Assembly (NCBI GenBank): GCA_900315105.1 | Contig: OMXX01000110.1 | Location: forward strand, 1 to 11,720 | Source: an uncultured Prevotellaceae bacterium | GTDB taxonomy: Bacteria > Bacteroidota > Bacteroidia > Bacteroidales > Bacteroidaceae | DNA length: 11,720 bases | Reading direction: 5' to 3' | In this document: positions 1-6,734 of the stretch, piece by piece | Position numbering within the stretch: the stretch's first letter is position 1 | Layout: every line of letters starts with the position of its first letter | The notes under the pieces: generated by a model | What the model saw: only the letters and a program-made list of their open reading frames with translations | The model's database searches: none | Told to the model about the DNA's origin: nothing | Position numbers and translations under genes: made by a program

Positions 1-99
1 GACATGGAGCATTATGTCTGCCTCACGTCCAGTACTTGCCAACTTTGACGAGAACGAGATAAAATCGATTCTTTCTGATAATAATTGTGGTATATTCAC
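1..99. repeat. Terminal direct repeat, left copy (99 bp)
   Basis: Bases 1-99 are identical to bases 11622-11720, and the match ends exactly at both window ends. The repeat lies inside coding sequence of the WbuB-like glycosyltransferase and keeps its reading frame when the ends are joined. An exact 99-bp end overlap is what a de Bruijn assembler working at k=99 gives for a closed path; that is an inference about the assembly. It is too exact at the edges to look like a biological terminal repeat. Confidence 0.97.
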
Positions 100-268
100 C
101 AAGGCTGGTGATAAGGAGGCATTCAAGGCCGCTATCATCAAGTTATACGAGAATCGTGATCTCTGTAAGGAATACGGTCATAATGGACGTGAATTCATCA
201 TGAAGAATCTCACTCGTGAGGTGGGTACCCAGAAGTATGTAGATGTCATCAAATCGGTAGTGAAATAA
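2..268 (+). CDS. 3' part of WbuB-like GT4 glycosyltransferase (partial; 5' part is at the right end of the window)
   Basis: This is the C-terminal 88 residues of a family-4 glycosyltransferase whose N-terminal part begins at 10614. The frame is open from base 2; the ATG at 14 is internal (it lies in TWSIMSASRPVLANF), so it should not be taken as the start. The SxRPVLA segment followed by an N-D-N-C-G-I-F loop and a C-terminal helix (KYVDVIKSVVK) is the usual end of the nucleotide-sugar binding domain in WbuB/WcaI-type transferases. It stops at TAA 266-268, three bases before the next gene. Joined around the circle, and without the 31-bp duplication near 11423, the protein would be 414 residues, a normal length for the family. 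It would add a sugar to the lipid-linked repeat unit on the cytoplasmic face of the membrane. The donor is unknown. Confidence 0.85.
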   Translation, partial: TWSIMSASRPVLANFDENEIKSILSDNNCGIFTKAGDKEAFKAAIIKLYENRDLCKEYGHNGREFIMKNLTREVGTQKYVDVIKSVVK

Positions 269-271
269 TCC

Positions 272-1321
272 ATGACTGCTCTTGAACAGCAACTTGTCCA
301 ACTTATACGCATCAGCATTACAGGAAAATCAGAGCCACTAAATGGCTCGATTAACTGGACAGAGATGATGCACTATTCCTCAAAACAAGGAGTGTTGGGA
401 GTCGCTTTTGGGGCAATTGAACATCTTTCCGAAGAAGATAGACCGCATATCGACTTCATAATGGACTGGATGCGACAGATAACCTACCTTGAGAGCATTA
501 ATAAGATACATAAGGATATTATAACAGAGATGTCCACATTCCTGCAGAAGCACGATATCCGTATGCTTCTTCTTAAAGGATATGGACTCTCTCTCTCTTG
601 GCCAAAGCCAGACTCTCGTCCAGTTGGTGACATTGATATATACACCTTTGGTAAGTGGGCGGAAACGGATAAGGTTATATGCGACAAACTCGGAATAGAG
701 AGCAATACCTCGCACCATAAGCATTCTGAACTTCATTACAAAGGCAAAACTATAGAGAACCATTATGAGTTCCTGAACATCCATGCTCATCGCTCTACAG
801 CAGAGATAGAAGACATTCTTCACAAAGAACTTAATGCCTACCCTGATAAGGAAATTCCCAATCTCTATTATCCTTCTGCTCGTTTCAATGCCCTATATCT
901 TCTTCGTCATAGTGGAGAGCATTTTGCATCTACGTGTATGAAATTAAGGCTCGTGTTAGACTGGGCTTTCTTTGTTCAGGCAAATTCCATCGATTGGCAA
1001 TGGCTTTTGAAAACCCTTGATAGGGTAGGGATGAAGACCTATCTGGCCGTATTGAATGCTATTTGCATCCATCACCTTGGATTTCCGTCAACACTTTTTC
1101 CTAATCTCCCTGTTGATGATGCTTTGGTGGAAAGAAGTCTCAATGATATTCTTCATCCGGAAGTAGAACGTGAGAAACATTCAAATCTGTTTCGTGAGAT
1201 ATTCTATCGGTATCGCAGATGGTGGAAAAACGGATGGAAGAATCAGATGGTATTTAAGGAAAACCGTTGGCAGTTGTTACTCACACAAATGTGGAGTCAT
1301 GTTCTGAAACCAACCATATAA
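272..1321 (+). CDS. Nucleotidyltransferase-fold family protein (NTP_transf_5-like), 349 aa
   Basis: The protein resembles the uncharacterised nucleotidyltransferase family called NTP_transf_5, often found in Bacteroidetes surface-polysaccharide loci. The signature is visible: LLLKG at 99-103, then SRPVGDIDIY at 115-124, where G119-D120-x-D122 is the expected metal-binding pair of the polymerase-beta fold. A third acidic residue may lie in ENHYEF (162-167). An N-terminal helical part of about 90 residues precedes it and a long helical C-terminal part follows. No signal peptide or membrane segment is seen. The ATG at 272 comes three bases after the glycosyltransferase stop, so the two are probably co-translated, and the initiating transferase follows after 21 bp. 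The family's substrate is not known. A role in modifying or activating a component of the repeat unit is inference from position only. Confidence 0.75.
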   Translation: MTALEQQLVQLIRISITGKSEPLNGSINWTEMMHYSSKQGVLGVAFGAIEHLSEEDRPHIDFIMDWMRQITYLESINKIHKDIITEMSTFLQKHDIRMLLLKGYGLSLSWPKPDSRPVGDIDIYTFGKWAETDKVICDKLGIESNTSHHKHSELHYKGKTIENHYEFLNIHAHRSTAEIEDILHKELNAYPDKEIPNLYYPSARFNALYLLRHSGEHFASTCMKLRLVLDWAFFVQANSIDWQWLLKTLDRVGMKTYLAVLNAICIHHLGFPSTLFPNLPVDDALVERSLNDILHPEVEREKHSNLFREIFYRYRRWWKNGWKNQMVFKENRWQLLLTQMWSHVLKPTI

Positions 1322-1342
1322 TATAATTAGTTTAAAAAATTA

Positions 1343-1936
1343 ATGAAACGTTTATTTGATATTATTGCAAGTGCTTGTGGTCTGTTATTTCTCAGTCCAT
1401 TATTCGTCATTCTTGCAATCTGGATAAAACTCGACTCAAAAGGACCGGTATTCTATCGTCAGGTGCGTGTAGGTCGTCACAATAAGGACTTCCGCATCTT
1501 CAAATTCCGTTCTATGAGAGTAGGGGCGGACAAAGGATCGCTCGTAACCATAGGAGGGCGCGATCCTCGAGTTACCAAGAGCGGATATGTCATAAGAAAA
1601 TACAAGTTTGATGAACTTCCACAGCTAATCAACGTGTTCCTTGGTGATATGAGTCTTGTCGGTCCCCGTCCTGAAGTGCGCCATTATGTAAACTATTGGA
1701 CAGAAGAACAGATGCATGTACTTGATGTACGTCCAGGAATAACCGATCCTGCCTCAATCAAGTTCCGTAACGAAAACGAACTTATGGAGAAAGCAGAGGA
1801 TCCGGAAGATTACTATATCAAAGTAATTATGCAGGAGAAAATCAGACTCTACCTCGAATACGTTCAGAATGCAAGTTTCTGGTATGATATTAAGCTCATA
1901 TTCAGGACCTTCAAGGTCATAGTAACAGAAAGATAA
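1343..1936 (+). CDS. Initiating undecaprenyl-phosphate sugar-1-phosphate transferase (PglC/WcfS type), 197 aa
   Basis: This enzyme transfers a sugar phosphate from a UDP-sugar to undecaprenyl phosphate and so starts each repeat unit. It is the short, single-domain form of the bacterial sugar transferase family: a membrane helix at about residues 5-30, then the cytosolic catalytic core. Visible motifs are KFRSM (54-58), the catalytic Asp-Glu in FDELPQL (D90, E91), [11 protein letters not shown] (101-111) and PGIT (131-134). The long WcaJ-type N-terminal membrane domain is absent, as in PglC. The C-terminal part ([20 protein letters not shown]) is like Bacteroidetes homologues. The start ATG at 1343 sits after an AT-rich stretch with no Shine-Dalgarno. 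The gene is followed after 32 bp by a sugar aminotransferase, the pairing known from WcfS/WcfR of Bacteroides fragilis polysaccharide A, so a 4-amino-4,6-dideoxy sugar is the likely first residue (inference). Confidence 0.93.
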   Translation: MKRLFDIIASACGLLFLSPLFVILAIWIKLDSKGPVFYRQVRVGRHNKDFRIFKFRSMRVGADKGSLVTIGGRDPRVTKSGYVIRKYKFDELPQLINVFLGDMSLVGPRPEVRHYVNYWTEEQMHVLDVRPGITDPASIKFRNENELMEKAEDPEDYYIKVIMQEKIRLYLEYVQNASFWYDIKLIFRTFKVIVTER

Positions 1937-1968
1937 CAATATTTAATTAACATAAAACTATAATTCAA

Positions 1969-3288
1969 ATGACAATGAAAATGCGTAAAGTTCCATTCTC
2001 TCCACCAGACATGTCGGAAGCAGAGGCAAAACTCGCTGCAGAAGCCATAATGAGTGGATGGATTACGACAGGACCAAAGACTAAGGAGTTCGAATCAAAA
2101 ATCTCCTCATATCTTCATACGGAAAAGACTGTATGTCTTAACTCTGCAACAGCAGCTATGGAAATCGCCCTCCGACTTATCGGTGTCGGTCCGAACGATG
2201 AGGTGATTGTACCAGCCTATACCTATACTGCTACTGCCAGCGTCACTCAACATGTGGGATGCAGACTCGTTATGGTTGATTGCAATGAGCACAATCAGCA
2301 GATGGATCTTCAGAAACTATCAGAAGCCATTACAGAGCGTACCAAGGTTATTGCGCCTGTTGACCTCGGAGGCGTGGTGTGTGAATATGACAAGATTCAC
2401 GAAATCATAGAGCAGAAGAAATCGCTCTTCCATCCATCCAACGAACTTCAGAAACGTATTGGTCGCATCATAATATCTTCTGATTGTGCCCATGCCTTCG
2501 GAAGCCAGTGGCATGGTAAGATGGCTGGAGAGATAGGTGACTTCTCGTCATTCTCATTCCATGCGGTAAAGAATCTTACCACGGCAGAGGGCGGAGCTCT
2601 CACATGGAATCTCCCATTTGGTAATGAACCTGTTCCTCAACTCGCTGGTGACTGGACTCTCAATAACGCTCCAAGCGTACCGTATATAGAGGGCGAGACG
2701 TGGAATGCATACCTCTACCGCCTCTGTCAGTTATACTCACTTCATGGTCAGAACAAGGATGCCCTTGCAAAGACGCAGCTTGGAGCATGGGAATATGATA
2801 TAATCGGTCCATGGTATAAGTGCAATATGACTGATATTATGGCTGCAATCGGACTTGCCCAACTTGAGCGATATCCAGAGATGCTGAAGAAGCGTCAGAA
2901 GATGGTCGCACAGTTGAATAAGGCCATCGATGAACTTAATGTGGAAATTGCTGATAAGGGTGTCAAACTAATCTACCTTGACCATACAGGCACTAATCAT
3001 TGCTCAAGTCACCATCTCTACATCGTTCGTATTACAGGCAAGACCCGTGAACAGGTCAATGAAGTCATCATCAAAATGGCAGAACGGGGTATCGCTACCA
3101 ATGTGCACTATAAGCCACTTCCAATGATGACCGCCTATAAAGCTCTTGGTTTTGATATCAAGGACTATCCGAACGCCTATAAGATGTTTGAGAACACGAT
3201 GACTCTTCCACTCAATACACGTATGAGTCAGGAAGATTTGGATTACGTCATTGAAAACTTCATTGATATAGTAAAGACTATAGCATAG
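1969..3288 (+). CDS. DegT/DnrJ/EryC1-family PLP-dependent sugar aminotransferase, 439 aa
   Basis: This is a fold-type I aminotransferase that adds an amino group to a keto-sugar nucleotide, normally at C4 of a UDP-4-keto-6-deoxy sugar with glutamate as donor. Visible features are the N-terminal SGWITTGPKTKEFE (29-42), NSATAAMEIAL (58-68) which holds the phosphate, SDCAHAFGS (171-179) with D172 for the pyridine nitrogen, and FSFHAVKNLTTAEGGA (195-210) with K201 as the PLP lysine. At 439 residues it is longer than the usual 370-400. The extra length lies mainly after the lysine, around residues 211-275. ATGs also occur at 1975 and 1981, so the start could be two or four codons later. It follows the initiating transferase by 32 bp and is the last gene before a strong hairpin. 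The cluster has no 4,6-dehydratase, so the substrate must be made elsewhere. The exact sugar cannot be read from the sequence. Confidence 0.92.
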   Translation: MTMKMRKVPFSPPDMSEAEAKLAAEAIMSGWITTGPKTKEFESKISSYLHTEKTVCLNSATAAMEIALRLIGVGPNDEVIVPAYTYTATASVTQHVGCRLVMVDCNEHNQQMDLQKLSEAITERTKVIAPVDLGGVVCEYDKIHEIIEQKKSLFHPSNELQKRIGRIIISSDCAHAFGSQWHGKMAGEIGDFSSFSFHAVKNLTTAEGGALTWNLPFGNEPVPQLAGDWTLNNAPSVPYIEGETWNAYLYRLCQLYSLHGQNKDALAKTQLGAWEYDIIGPWYKCNMTDIMAAIGLAQLERYPEMLKKRQKMVAQLNKAIDELNVEIADKGVKLIYLDHTGTNHCSSHHLYIVRITGKTREQVNEVIIKMAERGIATNVHYKPLPMMTAYKALGFDIKDYPNAYKMFENTMTLPLNTRMSQEDLDYVIENFIDIVKTIA

Positions 3289-3305
3289 TTCGCTATACCT
3301 CCGAA

Positions 3306-3378
3306 GCTGGTCCATCGCTGGTCCATCGCTTCTCCATCTTTTCGATGGATTGGCGATGGGGCAGCGATGGTTTGTTTA
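3306..3378 (+). terminator. Long hairpin built from 11-bp repeats; probable transcription terminator after the aminotransferase gene
   Basis: Three 11-bp units run head to tail at 3306-3316, 3317-3327 and 3328-3338 (GCTGGTCCATC twice, then GCTTCTCCATC). After a five-base loop (3339-3343), inverted versions follow at 3344-3354, 3355-3365 and 3366 onwards. The arms 3312-3338 and 3344-3370 match at 22 of 27 positions, 24 when G-U pairs are counted, and the stem is followed by TTTGTTTA. It begins 17 bases after the aminotransferase stop. It is a good candidate for an intrinsic terminator. The repeat structure also suggests a wider repeat family, which cannot be tested here. Confidence 0.7.
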
Positions 3379-3465
3379 TGGATTAATCAATTATGTAGTT
3401 TTCTCGTATATTTTTCTTGAACTTGCTCAAAAATCACCAACAAAACAGAAAAATTGCACAAAATG

Positions 3466-3497
3466 TTTGCAATTTTCAAAAAAAAAGCTTAACTTTG
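3466..3497 (+). promoter_or_regulatory. Bacteroidetes-type promoter (-33 TTTG, -7 TAnnTTTG) for the wzx-led operon
   Basis: TTTG at 3466-3469 and TAACTTTG at 3490-3497 match the Bacteroidetes sigma-ABfr consensus with a 20-bp spacer, inside the known 19-21 bp range. The spacer is nearly pure A/T. Transcription would start near 3501-3505, giving a leader of about 195 nt before the flippase ATG at 3700. It is the best promoter match I see in the window. No inverted repeats flank it as in the invertible promoters of Bacteroides fragilis capsule loci. Confidence 0.72.
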
Positions 3498-3572
3498 TAA
3501 GCGATTTTTAAGGGGAAAGAAGACGGTATTCAAAATTCCCAAGTTTATTTTTTGTAATTTCTAATATTCTCA

Positions 3573-3602
3573 ATATCATAAGGATACGTATCCTTGTGAT
3601 GT
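3573..3602. promoter_or_regulatory. Near-perfect palindrome in the operon leader; candidate operator or RNA hairpin
   Basis: AAGGATACGTATCCTT (3580-3595) is a perfect 16-bp palindrome. The symmetry continues through a T/G wobble to ATCA (3575-3578) and TGAT (3597-3600), and on to 3573/3602. A second TAnnTTTG element (TAATTTTG, 3602-3609) starts at its right edge, but no TTG stands about 20 bp upstream because the palindrome fills that space. It could be an operator over a second, regulated promoter, or a hairpin in the leader made from the upstream promoter. The core ATACGTAT recurs at 3717-3724 inside the flippase start. Its binding protein is unknown. Confidence 0.45.
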
Positions 3603-3604
3603 AA

Positions 3605-3624
3605 TTTTGCGTGTATTCGCAAAA
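3605..3624 (+). promoter_or_regulatory. Small stem-loop in the leader
   Basis: TTTTGCG (3605-3611) pairs with CGCAAAA (3618-3624) around a six-base loop. The left arm overlaps the second TAnnTTTG element. The A-tract that follows is not a terminator signal on the + strand. On the - strand the same element would be a stem preceded by T residues. It may be chance or part of a folded leader with the adjacent palindrome. Confidence 0.3.
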
Positions 3625-3699
3625 AAAACTATGCAGAATGAATAATAGAATATCAGTATCTTGTTCGTTTCTCTTTGAAGATTGTATTAAAAAAGGATA

Positions 3700-5109
3700 A
3701 TGCAGAATAAGAAAGCATACGTATGGAGTCTGACAGGTAAAATATTACCTCAGGTTATCTATTTGGTGACAACAATGTTGTTGGCACGTTTCCTGACTCC
3801 TGACGATTTCGGCATATTAGGTGTTTTGACCATTTTTATAATGGTCGCAAATATGTTGGTAGAGGCAGGATTTGGAGGAAGTCTTATAAATGAAAAGGTT
3901 CTGCAAGAGAAGGATTGTTCAACAGTATTTACTTTTTCTTTTGTTACAAGTCTTTTGCTGTATGGCGTAATGTTTGTCTCTGCGCCATTTATAGAGACCT
4001 TTTATAAGACCGAAGGATTAACGGATGTTGTTCGTGTACTTTGTCTGGTATTTGTCATCAGCTCATTTCAGGTAGTGCCATCTTCAATTCTTGTAAAGGA
4101 ATTGAAGTTTGACAGGCTGACAATCATCCGAATTGTAGCAGTCGTTTTAGCCTCATTGACTTCATTGTCAATTGCATATCTATATCGCAATGTCTATGCG
4201 CTGGTTGTTTTTCAGTTGGTTCAGGCACTTGTTTATGCAATATTGGTAAACCTGAAACAAAGCTACAAGGTGTCTTTGTCTTTCAGATATGATTGTTTCA
4301 AGCGTTTGTTCTCATTCGGATTCTACACCACATTGTCCAATGTTATCGATACTATCTATGAGAACCTCCTTGCAACTATATTTGGCAAGGCATTGAGTAT
4401 TCAACAGGCTGGATACCTGACTCAGGCAAAGAGACTGGAAGAGTCATCAACACAAACAATCACTCAGACGATAAATGCGACAAGCTTTCCTATTCTGACA
4501 AAAAAGAAAGATAATCCGGGTGATTTCCAGAAGGAGGCAAATGCTATATTCAGGTTCTCTGTCCGGATGATTACTCCGTTAATGTTGGTTTTGGTCTTAT
4601 ATTCTGAACCGATAATAACATTATTGTTCGGTAAGGAGTGGAAAGCATCAGCACCTTATCTTTCCCTATTGTCAATAGCGGGTATAATCATAATAATGGA
4701 GACATTGAACAGAACGTTTATCAAATCCTTGGGAAAAGTGTCGTCTTTGTTCGTTGTGTCTTTGGTAAAACGAGGTTTAGGCGTTTGCATCCTTCTTGGC
4801 TGTGTGTTTGTTGACATTACTACCATAATGTATGGATATATAGCCAGTTCGGTCTTGGCATATTTAATGAACCAATGGTTGTATTGCAAACATCTTAAAA
4901 CATCATATTTCTTGAGTCTTGGGCATGTCCTGAGATGTTTCATTCCGTCAATAATATTCCTGATAATTAATATTGCAGTTTTTTTTCAGACGGATGTTTT
5001 CTTGTACAGGGCAGTATCAACATTAATTATGTTGTTGATATATTACTACCTCACCAATAGGGCAGTTATCAACAATTTAGTCCTGACCAGGATTAGGAAA
5101 GGTAGTTGA
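3700..5109 (+). CDS. wzx: Wzx-type polysaccharide flippase (MOP/PST superfamily), 469 aa
   Basis: This is an integral membrane protein that moves the finished undecaprenyl-linked repeat unit across the inner membrane. The start, KAYVWSLTGKILPQVIYLV with a following RFLTPDDFGILGVL (30-43), is typical of the WzxC/PST type of lipopolysaccharide transporter, in which the first helix carries a conserved charged face. About a dozen hydrophobic segments are spread along the whole length. FGKALSIQQAGYLTQAKRLEE near the middle and LFGKEWKASAPYL (about residue 309) match the second half of the family. The length is normal. The ATG at 3700 is the first gene after the promoter at 3466-3497, with a roughly 195-nt leader. 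Its stop TGA (5107-5109) overlaps the next start as TGATG, so translation is probably coupled. Codon use is AT-rich compared with the aminotransferase before it. Confidence 0.92.
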   Translation: MQNKKAYVWSLTGKILPQVIYLVTTMLLARFLTPDDFGILGVLTIFIMVANMLVEAGFGGSLINEKVLQEKDCSTVFTFSFVTSLLLYGVMFVSAPFIETFYKTEGLTDVVRVLCLVFVISSFQVVPSSILVKELKFDRLTIIRIVAVVLASLTSLSIAYLYRNVYALVVFQLVQALVYAILVNLKQSYKVSLSFRYDCFKRLFSFGFYTTLSNVIDTIYENLLATIFGKALSIQQAGYLTQAKRLEESSTQTITQTINATSFPILTKKKDNPGDFQKEANAIFRFSVRMITPLMLVLVLYSEPIITLLFGKEWKASAPYLSLLSIAGIIIIMETLNRTFIKSLGKVSSLFVVSLVKRGLGVCILLGCVFVDITTIMYGYIASSVLAYLMNQWLYCKHLKTSYFLSLGHVLRCFIPSIIFLIINIAVFFQTDVFLYRAVSTLIMLLIYYYLTNRAVINNLVLTRIRKGS

Positions 5110-6344
5110 TGAAATCATACTTGTTATTGTCTTTCCTGTTTGCTGCATTGGTATTAGGTGGTTTCATGGTGGGACCACTATCTGTTCGTGTATATTTCAG
5201 TATGTTGTTCTGCGTGGTGTTGTTTATTACCAAGCTGAACACTCAACCGCAAGAAATCCGAAACTTTACGAATATATACAATGCATTTATAATAGTTACG
5301 GCAATAACACTTCTTTTGAATGGAGAGTTTGTTACGTCTAATTTCATAAAGAAATTCCTGGCATATTATTTCCCTGCCTTATTGACTGTATATGGAGTAA
5401 GTAGTTATATAAACGGCTTTTCTAATACCCGAAGAATATTGTTGCTTCTGGGTGGTATCGGAGTCTTGACATCCGTTGTTACATGTCTTCAGTATTTTGG
5501 CATCTCGGCAGGAACCGACATAGGAATGAAGTTTGTCAATGTCGGGCAGGCTCAAAATGTAATTTATGAAAATCTGGATATCGCTACAACTGGCGGAGCC
5601 TTTGGCTCTGGAATGGCAATCGGAATAATGGGCTTTGCATTTACCAATGCCTATTTCATCAGTTCTGTAGGAGTTATTCCATACTTATTCCACGAGCGAC
5701 GTCTCTTTTATGGTTCAACCTATTTGATATATGCTTCTGTCCTTTTGATGATAGCAGCATGTTTCATGACCCAAGAGCGATCATCTTTCTTTTCTCTTAT
5801 TGCCATCGATCTGTTTCTGATAGGAGGACTGTTTCCTGCTGCGGAAAACAAGAAGAATCGTTTAATATTGATATTGCTTGCGATTGTAGCGATATTCTAT
5901 TACGAGTCTTTATCCGGTTTTGACATGGGACGTCTTACGGAGTTCTCGGCAAAGGAAGATACACGTAATGCAATATGGAAGGATTGTCTGGCTTTTCTGT
6001 CAAAACATTGGTTGTTGGGAGGACCTGTAGCTTATGATCAATATAACAACTCGATTCCTCCACATAATTTCTTCCTTAGTGTATTCATAAAAACAGGACT
6101 TGTAGGTGGCTTGATAGCTTCGTATCTTTATATAAGATTATGGATTTCGTCGTTAATGACAATTACAAGGAAACATATTAGAATAGAAACAAGGACAGTC
6201 GCCTGTTGCTTGATTGTTTCCCTTTTTTATTCATTGTTCCATAATGCAACATTCGCTGACGGAGATGTGTTGCAAGTATTATTAAGTATTATGCATATAA
6301 AGAACCTTGGATTTGAGAAAGAACTACAGATTGCGAGAATATAA
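5109..6344 (+). CDS. wzy: Wzy-type polysaccharide polymerase / O-antigen ligase-like membrane protein, 411 aa
   Basis: This membrane protein probably joins flipped repeat units on the periplasmic side. Hydrophobic segments cover most of the chain. A long hydrophilic loop near residues 280-325 contains DTRNAIWKDCLAFLSKHWLL and then GG...IPPHNFFLSVFIKTGLVGG. This arrangement of Arg, the GG turn and a PHN motif ahead of the last helices is the Wzy_C/O-antigen-ligase signature. In a cluster with Wzx and an initiating transferase, a polymerase is more likely than a ligase. The ATG at 5109 is preferred over the TTG at 5106 because it gives the TGATG overlap with the flippase stop. It is followed by a 390-bp gap without a recognisable gene. 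Confidence 0.85.
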   Translation: MKSYLLLSFLFAALVLGGFMVGPLSVRVYFSMLFCVVLFITKLNTQPQEIRNFTNIYNAFIIVTAITLLLNGEFVTSNFIKKFLAYYFPALLTVYGVSSYINGFSNTRRILLLLGGIGVLTSVVTCLQYFGISAGTDIGMKFVNVGQAQNVIYENLDIATTGGAFGSGMAIGIMGFAFTNAYFISSVGVIPYLFHERRLFYGSTYLIYASVLLMIAACFMTQERSSFFSLIAIDLFLIGGLFPAAENKKNRLILILLAIVAIFYYESLSGFDMGRLTEFSAKEDTRNAIWKDCLAFLSKHWLLGGPVAYDQYNNSIPPHNFFLSVFIKTGLVGGLIASYLYIRLWISSLMTITRKHIRIETRTVACCLIVSLFYSLFHNATFADGDVLQVLLSIMHIKNLGFEKELQIARI

Positions 6345-6734
6345 AAAGCATATATGAATTTTGCAAGCCTATGAGGGTTTATTAGTTATGTTCAAGAGAT
6401 TCTATTGTTCAAGTCTTTTCCCCGAATGATGCAGATCTTTTTTGTTTTCTCTCATTTGCATCAAAAATCCTAAACATTTATCTGTTGACGCCTTATCATC
6501 TAAACACCGGACACAAGTTATTAAATAAATACGATCTACATATTAAATATGCTTCTGCTGTGGTTTCGCTTTGATTCCACTCTGTACTCTTTGTGAGTTC
6601 GTTTTAACGCCTATATGAGAAACGGCTGGCAATGGGACTTACAACGGATTTACAACGGTATCACAACGGACTTACATGGGAAGAGCATATTTGGGATAAT
6701 TTATATATCAAAAATCTTCAAAGTCAGGTTGAAT
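6345..6734. other. 390-bp non-coding gap inside the operon
   Basis: No gene is recognised here. One + strand frame is open for 62 codons (6386-6574) but has no ATG start and resembles nothing I know. The stretch is AT-rich and includes an array of six 11-bp repeats (6617-6682). TACTCTTTG near 6585 resembles a -7 element with one extra base and has no well-placed -33 partner. It may be decayed coding DNA, a recombination joint, or an untranslated spacer. Confidence 0.5.
6617..6682 (+). repeat. Six degenerate tandem 11-bp repeats upstream of the acetyltransferase gene
   Basis: Consecutive 11-bp units lie at 6617-6627, 6628-6638, 6639-6649, 6650-6660, 6661-6671 and 6672-6682. Examples are TTACAACGGAT, TTACAACGGTA and TCACAACGGAC. 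A-A-C/T-G-G stays at positions 5-9 in every unit. The array ends 52 bp before the acetyltransferase ATG. An open frame runs through it, but its peptide is not part of the enzyme family. The period equals about one helical turn, so a bound factor would face the same side of the DNA in each unit (inference). Confidence 0.75.

Noticed and set aside
14..268. ATG at 14 as the start of a small separate gene
   Set aside because: The frame is open to the window edge, and the same sequence lies inside the WbuB-like reading frame at the right end, so this is the tail of that gene.
3631..3645. Tiny leader ORF (MQNE) whose first nine bases, ATGCAGAAT, repeat the flippase start
   Set aside because: Four codons and a nine-base match are too little evidence for a leader peptide or translational decoy.
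3289..3699. Invertible capsule promoter as in Bacteroides fragilis
   Set aside because: No inverted repeats flank the promoter at 3466-3497. The inverted units at 3306-3370 lie on one side only and form a single hairpin. No invertase gene is present.
5106..5108. TTG start for the Wzy gene (likewise TTG 8508 for the second GT4 and TTG 9981 for the GNAT gene)
   Set aside because: In each case an ATG shortly downstream gives the expected family N-terminus, and at 5109 and 8526 it overlaps the upstream stop.
6386..6574. 62-codon open frame in the gap before the acetyltransferase
   Set aside because: It has no ATG start and no recognisable similarity, and such a length can occur by chance in AT-rich DNA; it is mentioned only in the gap description.
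6617..6682. CRISPR array
   Set aside because: The 11-bp units are contiguous and degenerate with no spacers, and no cas genes are nearby.
6615..6734. ATG at 6615 as start of the acetyltransferase
   Set aside because: The extra 40 residues are a translation of the 11-bp repeat array and unlike the family; the ATG at 6735 gives a normal N-terminus.
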